The translations under genes and the position numbers were made by a program. Under the pieces are notes generated by a model. That model searched no databases, had not been told where the DNA came from, and saw only the letters and a list, made by a program, of their open reading frames with translations. Below, piece by piece: positions 12,983-23,031 of a stretch of DNA of 64,000 nt (its first letter is position 1; the number at the start of each line of letters is the position of its first letter). This DNA comes from Impatiens glandulifera (lineage: Eukaryota; Streptophyta; Magnoliopsida; Ericales; Balsaminaceae): contig NC_061868.1 in NCBI RefSeq assembly GCF_907164915.1, positions 30,129,939 to 30,193,938 of the forward strand, in the 5' to 3' direction.

Positions 12983-13395
12983 ATTATCCACAATGTGAAC
13001 TTTTCCACTCATTATACATGCTATGCGTTAGGTGTTCTCGAAAGGAGGTCCATGCATCAAATGTCTCAACCCCGGTTATACTTTTAGAAAACTCTACATT
13101 GGGTTGACTTCCGCTCGAATGAATGTCATCTCCCAACGGATATCCAAGCATGGTTTTCTTTATATGATTATGTAACAAACAAAAAGTCAACACTATTTGT
13201 GTTTGGATTCCAATAGGATAGAAAGAAGAACTTCTAAGAATAGCCCATCGAGCTTTAAGCTGACAAAAGCACCTCTTTATCATGTTTCTAGCCGATGAAT
13301 GTTTCATATTCAAATATTCTTCGGCAGTAGTAGGCCGATGTCCATCCCTCCAATCATTCAAATGATATCTTTGTCCTCTATATGGTGCAAGAAAC
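12983..13395 (-). pseudogene. PIF/Harbinger transposase, C-terminal part, copy 2
   Basis: Duplicate of 8930-9342 (offset 4053). It carries the same Lys in place of the expected catalytic Glu in RNMIKRCF. This is the copy adjoining the full gypsy insertion. The codons that continue the frame upstream lie on the far side, at 18957-18996. Confidence 0.8.
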
Positions 13396-13874
13396 TAATA
13401 TAGTTTAAAGTAGATTTAACTGATAACCTAGTTATAAGTGAGAGATACCTTAATTTAAGTGAAGAATAGAATATAATAGAGGTGAGAATGAGATTCACAA
13501 GTATTAGGTGAGTAAGAAATTAACGATAAGGAAGAAGAAGATAGGAGATAGAAAATAGAGAGAGAGAAGTTAACCTTAGAAGGTTTCTGTAAAAATGTTA
13601 GGGTACCCCTTGCAGATTATGATCTCCTCTTTATATACCCATCATCTGCCATAATTAACTTCCCGCTAATTCCATATATTTTGCTAATACCTTATTAATA
13701 TTTATTTATTTCCATAGAAATAATTATTTATTAAGTATTCCATATTCTGGCTAACTGCCTTATTTATAATTATTTATTTTGCATAATTAAAAATAGAACT
13801 GCTGACATGGGTTACGTCTATCCGTCAGCTTATTTTATGGTTAGGAAACCTAACCCTAACAATTCCTTTTAACA
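13396..13874 (-). mobile_element. 3' LTR of the gypsy element (copy B)
   Basis: 479 bp, near-identical to copies A and C. The outer end reads TA instead of TG on the + strand (13396), a point change at the terminal dinucleotide. The pol frame runs a few codons into this LTR before stopping. Confidence 0.95.
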
Positions 13875-16800
13875 TTAGCCTCCCCTTCAACGTTTGTTTG
13901 ACCACGAACAACACAATTAAAATGAGAAGCTGATTTGTTGCCAACCAATCCGAGTTCAGGGAATTCTAATTCCAACCAAGAGTCATCCTCCCATGTAGCA
14001 TCACCGTCCATTGAATTAGACCAACGAACTAAATATTGACCAATGTTGTTTCCATCTTTCCAAATAACTTTTTCATCCAAAATAGCAATAGGAACAGCTG
14101 TTGACTGAGTTTGTAGGGATGGAACATGTGGCATAGCCACTGCATTTCCTACTTTCTTTTTTAGTTGCGACACATGAATCAAATTATGCATCTTAGCTGT
14201 AGCAGGAATATCCAATTTGTAAGTCACTTGTCACACTCGCTCTATAATTCGGAAAGGTCCATAGAACTTTGGGCTAAGTTTATGAGTCTTCCCTCTAATT
14301 GACGTATGTCGATAAGGCTGTAGTTTAACGAACAACCAATCATCCACTGTTAAAACATAGTCCACTCGTTTTTTGTCTGCTTGCTGCTTCATTCGATGTT
14401 GGGCTCTGTGAAGATGAACTCGCAACAATTTAAGATCTTCCTCTCTAGCTGATAAACTTCTATCCACTGCTTCTACTCTGGAATCAACGGCCAAGTAAGG
14501 ATAGTGAACCGGAGGTAGCTGACCATAGACAATCTCATATGGTGATGATAGTGCAGCCGAATGAAAATTTGTATTGTACCACCATTCGACTAAAGGTAGC
14601 CATTTAGCCCATGTTTGCGGTTTTTGACCAGCCATACATCGCAGATATGTCTCCACACTTCTATTTACCACTTCTGTCTGACCATCGGTCTGAGGATGAT
14701 ACGTTGTTGACATCGCTTGGGTAATTCCTTGTAATTTGCATAATTCCTTCCAAAACGTACTGACGAATATCTTATCCATGTCGCTGACGATAGTGAGTGG
14801 CATACCATGTAACTTTAATATATGATCCAAAAAGACCTGAGCAACACTACTTGCTGAATAGGGGTGTCCCATACTAATGAAATATGCCATCTTTGAAAGT
14901 CGATCAACTACGACTAAAATAACTGTGTGCCCTTCTGATTTTGGTAATCCTTCTATAAAATCCATAGATATGTCACTCCAAATAGAATTAGGAATCGCCA
15001 ATGGTTGCAGTAAACCTTTCGTTCCTTGATTTTCCCATTTTTGTTGCTGACATTCCAGACAATTCCTAAGGAACTCCCTTACATCGCGCTCCATACCACG
15101 CCAATAATATGCTTGTCTTAGTTTCTGATATGTCACCATCACACCTGAATGACCTCCCACTGATGAGTTATGCATTGTAGATATTATGTATGATCTGAGT
15201 TCCTTATTAGCGCCCACCACGATACGTCCGTCTTTTCTCAACTTCCCATTGATAAACGAAAAGCCCTTAATACCTTGAGGATCGGATTGTAACTTATTAA
15301 CAATTTGCTTCAGATTCACGTCTTCATCCCATGTCTTAGTTATTTTCTTTAATAATACTGATGAGAATTCAGATAACGCTAGACAAGTTCCCTCTGAATT
15401 GATTCTAGATAGTGCATCAGCAGCTACATTCTCCTTGCCTTTCTTGTATTGCACCGAAAACTCAAACCCCAATAGTTTGTATAGCCATTTCTCTTGACTA
15501 GGGTGTTTAATCTTTTGCTCCAACAGATGTTTCAATGCTTCATGATCCGTTTTTATGATGAATGGTTTGAATTGTAAATAACTTCTCCATTTCTTGATAG
15601 CATGTAATACAGCTAACATTTCTCGTTCATAAACAGATAAGGCCTGTAGTTTCGGACCGAGCCCTTTACTGATATATGCCACAGGGTATCCTTGCTGCAT
15701 CAAGATCGCCCCCATACCATTGTTACTCGCATCAGTTTCAACCACAAATCTTTCCTCGAAATTAGGTAATTTTAGTACTGGTGGATTCATCATGGCCTTT
15801 TTCAGTTCCTCAAATGCCACAGTGGCTTCTTCATTCCAAACTAATTTTCCATTTTTCAATAAGGATGTTAGTGGCCGAGCTATAGACCCATAATTCTTAA
15901 CAAACCTCTTGTAGTATCATGTCAAGCCCAAAAATCCTCTAAGTTGTTTTAAGGAATCTGGAGTCGGCCATATTTTAATAGCTGATATCTTCGACATATC
16001 TACAGCAACTCCCTGCTGTGAAATAACATGTCCAAGGTAATCTACTTCCAAACAAGCAAAGACAGATTTGGAATGTTTCAAAACTAAATGATGTTGTTTC
16101 AGTAACTCGAATACCAATCGCAACTGTTTTAAGTGATCTTCCCATGTTCGACTATAGATTAAAATATCGTCAAAAAAACTAGAACGAATTTCCTCAAATA
16201 AGGTTTAAAAACCTCATTCATCATTCGTTGAAACGTGGAAGGTGCATTTGTCAAACCAAAAGGCATCACTACAAATTCATAATGACCCTCATGTGTCTTG
16301 AATGCAGTTTTATAAATGTCTTCCTCCTTCATTCTGACTTGATGATAACCAGATCTTAAATCTAGTTTAGAATAAATACAACTACCATATAGCTCATCCA
16401 TTAGTTCTTCTATAAATGGAATTGGAAATTTGTCTTTATTGGTTACCTCATTTAAACGTCGGTAGTCGATGCATAATCTCCAGCTTTTGTCCTTCTTTTT
16501 TACCAGCACAACGGGTGAAGAAAATGGACTATAACTTTTGCGTATCACTCCTGATTTAAGCATCTCTTCTATCATGCCTTCCATTTCATCCTTTTGAAGA
16601 GCAGGATATCGGTATGGCCTTAAGCTGACGGTTCCTGCTCCTTCTTTGAGATTAATTCGATGATCATAATTGCGAGTAGGTGGAAGTGTTGTAGGTTCTC
16701 TGAATAATTCTTCAAACTCTATCAACAATTTCTCCAATTTTTGTTCCTTGTCAGCCTCTGGTGAAGATATCATTACGGAATACAAATCCGATTCACACCC

Positions 16801-17511
16801 TTCTGATTCCCCAATACTCAGCATAGCCACATTAGCGCCCTTTCGGATAACCTTCCCTAATGTTCTTCCTTCTATCATGGAAACCAAATTGGATGTATCC
16901 CCGTGTAGCTTCCGCAGTTCACCATTAAATGGAAATTCCATTATCAGATTCTTGAAGTCCCACTGAATTTCACCAAGTGTCACCAACCATTCTATTCCGA
17001 GTATAATGTCATACTTGGGAATGGACAATACTTGTGCATCGACATTGAAATCTATTCCCTGAGCTGACCATTGCAGTCCAAGACATTTGGTAGTACTTAC
17101 CAATTGATGATCGCTTGCTACTGTGACCATTAGTTTAACCGCCGGAGACGTTACAAATTTTGTATTCCTGATCACTCGTGGGTTAATAAAATTATGCATA
17201 CTTCCCGAGTCTATCAGAATAAATACGTTGTTTCGTCCTACCGTTCCTTGCACCTTCATGGTATAAAATGTATTTAATCCTTCAATTGTCATTGCAGCTC
17301 CATCTTCTAATTCGTCCACGGTTTCAACCAATTTTTCTTCCTGATTTTCTTCCTCGAATAGTTCATTTATCATCGCAATGGCACCCGCCCTGCATCTATG
17401 ACCATACTCTCATTTCTCTTCACAATAGAAGCACTGTTTGTTTTTCTTTTTCTCGTCATACGCTTTCTGATCTAAATTGATTTTTCTTGGAATAGTATTT
17501 GTTGCTCTATT
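13856..17511 (-). pseudogene. Ty3/gypsy pol: zinc knuckle, protease, RT, RNase H, integrase, chromodomain
   Basis: Read 3' to 5' on the + strand. A CCHC zinc knuckle (CFYCEEK...GHRC) at about 17440-17395 has a TGA inside. The protease has LIDSG at about 17220. RT covers 16700-16150, with FVVMPFGLTNAP and an FDD active site near 16170. RNase H has TDAS at about 15740. Integrase has HHCC at about 15190-15040, a DDE core at 15000-14650 and a GPF motif near 14250. The chromodomain is at about 14060-13920. Breaks seen are that TGA, a one-base loss in the T-run just before the FDD codons (about 16176), a TGA near 15914 and a TGA at 14228-14230. Apart from the frameshift the rest stays in one frame with gag, so decay is modest. 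Confidence 0.93.
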
Positions 17512-18447
17512 TTACTGGCATGTACTATTAGAACTGCTCGCAAGGTTCGTCGATGTTCTATTATACGGTCCATTATTATTTCCTCGATTCAGGAAAGATG
17601 CAGCCTTCGAAGTTGGCAGTAATGGACCTCCCTTGTTTGCTAAATAGCCTCGCCGCACTAACAAATCAAAAACAACATCTTGTAATTTCTGATTAGTTCG
17701 TTCTTGAAGTTTAGCCATTCCCATCGCTTCAGTTAAGGACTGAGGTTTCTGTATCCTGATTGGATTGGCTATTTCTTCTTTGAGTCCATTTAAGTATCCC
17801 TTAATGGAGTACTCTTCAGTAAGATGTGGCAGTTTATATGTAATATCGAGATATTTCTTACCGAAATCCTTAACTGTTGTCGTTTGTTTCAAGTTCTTCC
17901 ATTCGTCTAGTGGATCATCCAATTCGCTTGGACCGAACTCCTTCAAAACTAACTGCTTCAGTTCATTCCATGTCATAGCTCGCCCTGGAAGTCGGTATTG
18001 TAAATATGAGCTGAACCAGCAACGCGCTCGACCGGTCAGATGAGCACATGCATAATCCATCTTTGATTCTTCCGATGTTCGGTTTAATTGAAAAAACATA
18101 TCGACTCCGTAAATCAAGTCATCCATCTCTTCGCCGTTAAACCTTGGAAAATCAATCTTCGACAGCCTAGTTGAAGGTTTATACCTTTCCTCGTTATGAA
18201 CTTCCCGATGTTTGACATCTTCGCCTCGTCTGCGATCACGATGATTATCACCTCGGAGATTTTGACCTTCATCTGGTGGTACTTGATTATTCCCAGTTGT
18301 ACTTAGTCGGTTGATTGCATCGCTCATTGAAGCCATCATAGCTTCCATCCTTTCGAATCGGGCCTCTTGAGCCAACAGTCGTTCGTCTTGCGCTTGATTG
18401 CGGCTGCGAATTTCATTCAACTCCCCGTCGATACGCGTTTCCACCAT
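17512..18447 (-). pseudogene. Ty3/gypsy gag
   Basis: The likely start is the ATG at about 18447 (MVETRIDGELNEIRSRN), shortly after the primer-binding site. The frame is also open upstream through the primer site. The protein has a predicted N-terminal coiled coil (ERMEAMMASMSDAINRL), then the conserved retrotransposon gag core (FPRFNGEEMDDLIYGVDMFF ... ARCWFSSYL ... LKQLVLKEFGP) and a polar C-terminal linker. A TAA at 17512-17514 interrupts it just before the zinc knuckle; the frame then continues into pol, so gag and pol were probably one ORF. Gag proteins assemble the cytoplasmic particle that packages the element RNA. Confidence 0.92.
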
Positions 18448-18459
18448 ATTGCCAAGAAC

Positions 18460-18473
18460 TTGCTCTGATACCA
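18460..18473 (-). other. Primer-binding site (initiator tRNA-Met)
   Basis: On the - strand, TTGGTATCAGAGC directly follows the 5' LTR. This is the usual tRNA-iMet primer complement for plant LTR elements. Confidence 0.9.
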
Positions 18474-18474
18474 A

Positions 18475-18951
18475 TGATATAGTTTAAAGTAGATTTAACT
18501 GATAACCTAGTTATAAGTGAGAGATACCTTGATTTAAGTGAAGAATAGAATATAATAGAGGTGAGAATGAGATTCACAAGTATTAGGTGAGTAAGAAATT
18601 AACGATAAGGAAGAAGAAGATAGGAGATAGAAAATAGAGATAGAAGTTAACCTTAGAAGGTTTCTGTAAAAATGTCGGGGTATCCCTTGCAGATTATGAT
18701 CTCCTCTTTATATACCCATCATCTGCCATAATTAACTTCCCGCTAATTCCATATATTTTGCTAATACCTTATTAATATTTATTTATTTCCATAGAAATAA
18801 TTATTTATTAAGTATTCCATATTCTGGTTAACTGCCTTATTTATAATTATTTATTTTGCATAATTAAAAATAGAACTGCTGACATGGGTTACGTCTACCC
18901 GTCAGCTTATTTTAGGGTTAGGAAACCTAACCCTAACAATCCCTTGTAACA
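18475..18951 (-). mobile_element. 5' LTR of the gypsy element (copy C)
   Basis: 477 bp with TG...CA ends, followed by GAAAC. It differs from copies A and B at a handful of positions (for example TCGGGGTATCCC against TTAGGGTACCCC), indicating a fairly recent insertion. Confidence 0.95.
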
Positions 18952-18956
18952 GAAAC

Positions 18957-19284
18957 CCCTCACCATTACTGTATCTGGCATCAACAAGATAATACTAACC
19001 TAAAAGTAAAATAATTCATCATTTTAGATAATGCAATTACAATCACAAAAAAATTAACACATATCAGTTCAACAGTCTCATTGCATTGTAGGCAACAATG
19101 AGATATATAAATCAAAAGCAATTGATCTAGATGATTTATGATAAATGTAAACATTAAAGAGATGATTTAGTGATGAACTCGTGGCCTAAAGAGTGGTTCC
19201 ATCTCCAAAACATTGCAAACATTATCTAATCTATTGCATAATAATGCACAAGATTCAAAATGTATTTTAATATAGGATCAATAA
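18957..19284 (-). mobile_element. PIF/Harbinger remainder right of the gypsy insertion
   Basis: About 18957-18996 encodes, on the - strand, the transposase stretch YYLVDARYSNGEG that joins in frame with 9342/13395. Just upstream on that strand is a CTTTTAG-type 3' splice site, consistent with the intron often present in these transposases. The rest, to about 19284, shows no coding frame and may be intron. The right terminal repeat is not visible before the D2 block begins. Confidence 0.7.
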
Positions 19285-20150
19285 TGACAAGTTGAACTAA
19301 TAAAAAATTGGATCTTCCATGACAAATTATAGTAGAAGAATTATGTAAATTTAATACAAGAATTCAATACTTTTGAGCTGAACAGTTTTATATCCGGCAA
19401 ATATCAATATAATAGAATGTTGGTGTCCTCCAATAGCAACTCTAAAAAACTGAGGGAGATTCAAGTGTAAGTAGTTGGCAGTGAAAATTATTTGAATAGT
19501 GATGTATTTTGTTTTAAAAAACAGTTTAAAAAGAGAATAGAAAAACAAGAAAGAAGGTCGGTTTTAAAAGTTTTTAATGTATGAGTTTAAAAGAAAATAA
19601 ATAAGTGAGGGCCGTTTAAAAAGATTATTAAACTGTAGGGTCTAGTTTGTATAATTTATTTGTTTATTAGGCAGAAGTCATTTTTAGTTTTCTTAATTTA
19701 CCAACGCATAATATGCGTTTGGACAATTAGGGCCGTATAAATGTAATGAAGGCATGAGTGGTATCTTTCAAATCAATGGAAATTTTTGCATTTGTGGTGT
19801 GATGAAGAATCTTATAACAGAACATTTAACACATACAATGATTAGATATATTGTAATTTAGTTTGATTGAACTTATAAATTATGAGACATTTGGTGCCTA
19901 ACAATATTTTAGGCTTTGTTCAGATTTAGATTTTCCAGCTAATCCAACAAAGAAATTTATTCATATTTAAAATTGAATTAATAAAAAATTCAAATTATTT
20001 ATTTAGTATTAATGAATTTATAACAAAAAAAAAGTGGTTAATATTTAAAAATAAATAATATGTCTAAATATATATATATAACAAAATATTATTATAAATA
20101 TAAAATAATTAATTAATTTAGAAGTAGGATGGATTTAGAGGGTACTTAGT
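19285..20150. repeat. D2: second copy of the duplicated AT-rich block
   Basis: Collinear with D1 (3405-3568 and 5738-6845) but without D1's ~2.2-kb insertion. It has a small extra segment near 19700 (ACGCATAATATGCGT, a short palindrome). It ends in the same GGTACTTAG, where D1 runs into the PIF terminal repeat and D2 runs into the CACTA-like element. No gene was seen in it. Confidence 0.78.
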
Positions 20151-20153
20151 TTA

Positions 20154-20731
20154 CACCAGTAAAAATGGGGCTTTTACATAAGGTTTATTATGTCAGTAAA
20201 GACCTTAAAAATGTCGGTAATACACCTTTACCGATAAGTGCTCAACTTGTCAACATCTTTCGGTAAAATTGTTAGAGTCTTAACCTACAGATGTATAAAA
20301 TGTCAGTATATGTTTTACCGACAAATTTATACATATCTTTCGGCAAAACATTTCCGATAGATATGATTAGATCTACCGGTATATATTATTTAGTTACATT
20401 TTAGCATAAATCATATCTATATATCTATATATATATAATGATACTTAATTTTTAAAATGTTCGGATTGCCTGACCGAGAGCTGTGATTAATTTGGATATA
20501 TATGTGAGAGTAAATGGATAATTGAGTCGGATTGTGGGTTGACCCGCCCATAAACTTAAAACGGTTAAACTTAAAATTAAAAATGTCATATGTATGTTTC
20601 GAACTTGCAACCTAATAAAATAAGTACAACCTTCTAACCAACTAAGCTAATAACGCTTTATATTTTAAATTCAACACCAAATTAAATGAACGCGGAATAT
20701 TTTAACAATATAAGTTCAATTTTTTAACTAA

Positions 20732-20775
<44 letters not shown>

Positions 20776-23028
20776 GATGCTTAATTTTTAAAGTGTCCGG
20801 ATTTCCGGGTCAAGAATTGTGGTTAATTTGGATATATATGTAAGAGTAAATGGATACTTGGCCGGATTGTGGGTTGACTCGCCCATAAACTTAAAACGGT
20901 TAAAATTAAAATTAAAAATGGTATAAGTATGTTTTGAACTTGCAATCTAACAAAATAATTACAACCCTTTAACCAACTAGGCTAATAACACTTTATATTT
21001 TAAGTTCAACACCAAATTAGATGAACGCAGAATATTTTAACAATATAAGTTCAACTTTTTAACTAACTAATCTATATATATAATGATGCTTCATTTTTAA
21101 AGTGTCTGAATTGCTGGGTCGAGAGTTTTGGTTAATTTGGATATATATGTGAGAGTAAATGGATAATTGGGTCGGATTGTGGGTTCACCCACCCATAAAC
21201 TTAAAATGGTTAAAAATAAAATTTAAAATTCTATATGTATGTTTCGAACTTGCAACCTATCAAAACAATTATAACCTTTTAACCAACTAGACTAATAACA
21301 ATTTATATTTTAAATTCAACACCAAATTAGATGAACGCGGGACATTTTAACAATATAAGTTCAAATTTTAAACTAACTAATCTATCTATCTATCTATGTA
21401 TATAATGATGTTTAATTTTTAAAGTGTCCGGATTATCGGGTCGAGAGCTGTGGTTAATTTGGATATATATGTGAGAGTAAATGGATAATTGAGTCGGATT
21501 TTGGGTTGACCCGCTCATAAACTTAAAACGGTTAAAAATAAAATTTAAAATGCTATATGTATGTTTCGAACTTACAACCTAACAAAACAAGTACAACCCT
21601 TTAACCAAGTGTGATTGGGATGTGGTTTGTCGATGAATAATAGTCTGGTATCAATTGAAAGTGGTTAAAAAAATTCTATTGATTTGAAAATTTAGTGAAG
21701 AAGATCATCACCGAGAGAATATGAGATAATCTTTTGGTATTTGGTGCCAAAACCGACAAATTTACCTATTTCTTTCGGCTTTGGCCTTAATTACCCAAAA
21801 ATTCTTAAAGTGATGGGAAGGGCCAATATAAAAGGATTCGGTAATTCTTTCGACATTACCTTTAAAAACCAAAAGATTTGATTTAAATCTTTCGGTATTT
21901 AACCCTTTCAAATTTAATAATTAATCAGATTTAGGCCTGATTATAATTTATCTTTAAGAAATTAAACACAATCCATATGCTTAGATAATTAAATAATCCT
22001 ACACATACACACATTCTAATTATAATCAAATTCAAACATTTATACATTCTATTATAATCAAACACAAACATATACTTGTAAAATCAATCATAATCCTTAT
22101 ACTTGAAAATGGACACACAGATTATATGCTTAGATAATTAAACAAGATCCATATACTTATAAACCAAAACATCACTTAGAAAAAGGAAAAGAAATTAGTG
22201 AGGAAGACCATTAACGAGAGAATTGGAGATAATCTTTCGGTATTTTGTGCCAAGACTGACATATTTACCCATTTATTTCGACTTTGGCCTTAATTACCCA
22301 AAAATTCTCAAAGTGTTGAGAAGAGCCAATACCGAAAGAATTTTGTATTTTTTTCGGTATTACCCTTAAATACCGAAAGAGTTGACATAAATCTTTCGGT
22401 ATTTAATCTCTTCAAATTTAATAATTAATCAAATTTAAGCCTGATTACATTTTATCATTAAGAAACTAAATACAATCCATATGCTTAGATAATTAAATGA
22501 GATCCACATATATTTAGAAACTAAAACGCTATTTAAGAAAGGAAAAGAATTAGTAAATAAGGTCAAACACCACTTATAAATTTTTTCCTGTTTTTTTGGA
22601 AGTGCCCAAACTGACAGATTTAGTTTAAATCATTCGACATATCCTCTCTAGAAAAAACCAGTACTTAGAAATGTGTTTCTATTTTTTAAGGGCCAAAGCC
22701 GACAAATTTAGTCTAAATCTTTCAATATATTTCCTCCAGAAAACCGCAACACTTCAAAAAAAAATCCTGTTTTTTGGAAGGAACCAATCCGACAGATTTA
22801 GTCTAAATATATCTATATTTCCCCTCTAGAAAATATCTATTTTTTGGAAGGATCCAAAGTCGACATATATAGACTATATCTATCGGCATTTCATAGCAAT
22901 ACCGACATATGTTGTGCACCTGTCGGTATATGTTCTCATTGAAGACAGATTTCTTCCTTTCAGTATTATACCGAAAGATTTATATATTTGTTAGGAAAAT
23001 CTTTTGGTAAACTCCATTTTTACAAGTG
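20154..23028. mobile_element. Non-autonomous CACTA-like (En/Spm) DNA transposon
   Basis: Left end CACCAGTAAAAATGGGG; the right end reads in reverse complement as CACTTGTAAAAATGGAG. These are imperfect inverted repeats of CACTA type. The 3-bp target duplication TTA is at 20151-20153 and 23029-23031. Both ends contain many short direct and inverted subterminal motifs (CTTTCGGTA / TACCGAAAG), at about 20210-20380 and 21720-22990, a hallmark of CACTA elements where the transposase binds. No transposase ORF is present, so it would have depended on a relative. An array of longer repeats sits inside. Confidence 0.8.
20411..21675. repeat. Helitron-like/satellite-like array A, four ~300-bp units
   Basis: Four tandem units start with TAATGATGCTTAATTTTTAAAG at about 20437, 20772, 21083 and 21405, with the last unit shortened. 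Each contains GGTTAATTTGGATATATATG, GGTCGGATTGTGGGTT, CATAAACTTAAAACGGTTAA and TTTCGAACTTGCAACCTA. TA or TCTA runs separate the units. The tail after the last unit (AAGTGTGATTGGGATGTGGTTTG) recurs after array C. On the - strand each unit carries tRNA-like boxes (TAGCCTAGTTGG and GTTCGAAAC). Confidence 0.85.
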
Positions 23029-23031
23029 TTA

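Larger units (their letters stand above)
11323..13395. mobile_element. PIF/Harbinger segment, copy 2 (second unit of tandem duplication)
   Basis: This repeats 7278-9342 almost base for base, starting at the AATT junction (11323-11326) and ending at the GAAAC target of the full gypsy element. It has the same broken ORF1 and the same transposase C-terminus. Small differences include a 7-base duplication near 12357-12363. It lacks the first 432 bp of the PIF element, including the left terminal repeat, because the duplication starts inside it. Confidence 0.93.
13396..18951 (-). mobile_element. Near-complete Ty3/gypsy chromovirus-type retrotransposon
   Basis: A 5556-bp element on the - strand, with LTRs at 13396-13874 and 18475-18951 and the 5-bp target duplication GAAAC at 13391-13395 and 18952-18956. 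Next to the 5' LTR is TGGTATCAGAGC (about 18461-18472), complementary to the 3' end of initiator tRNA-Met. The 3' LTR is preceded by a purine tract (AAGGGGAGG in element sense, about 13880-13889). Domain order gag, protease, RT, RNase H, integrase, chromodomain is that of chromoviruses; the compact size suggests a Reina-like clade (inference). It carries one frameshift and several nonsense codons, so it is not autonomous now. Confidence 0.95.

Noticed and set aside
16670..16966. Plus-strand ORF of 98 codons
   Set aside because: It lies opposite the gypsy pol frame and has no recognisable domain; it is a shadow.
17765..18043. Plus-strand ORF of 92 codons
   Set aside because: Antisense to gypsy gag; no independent support.
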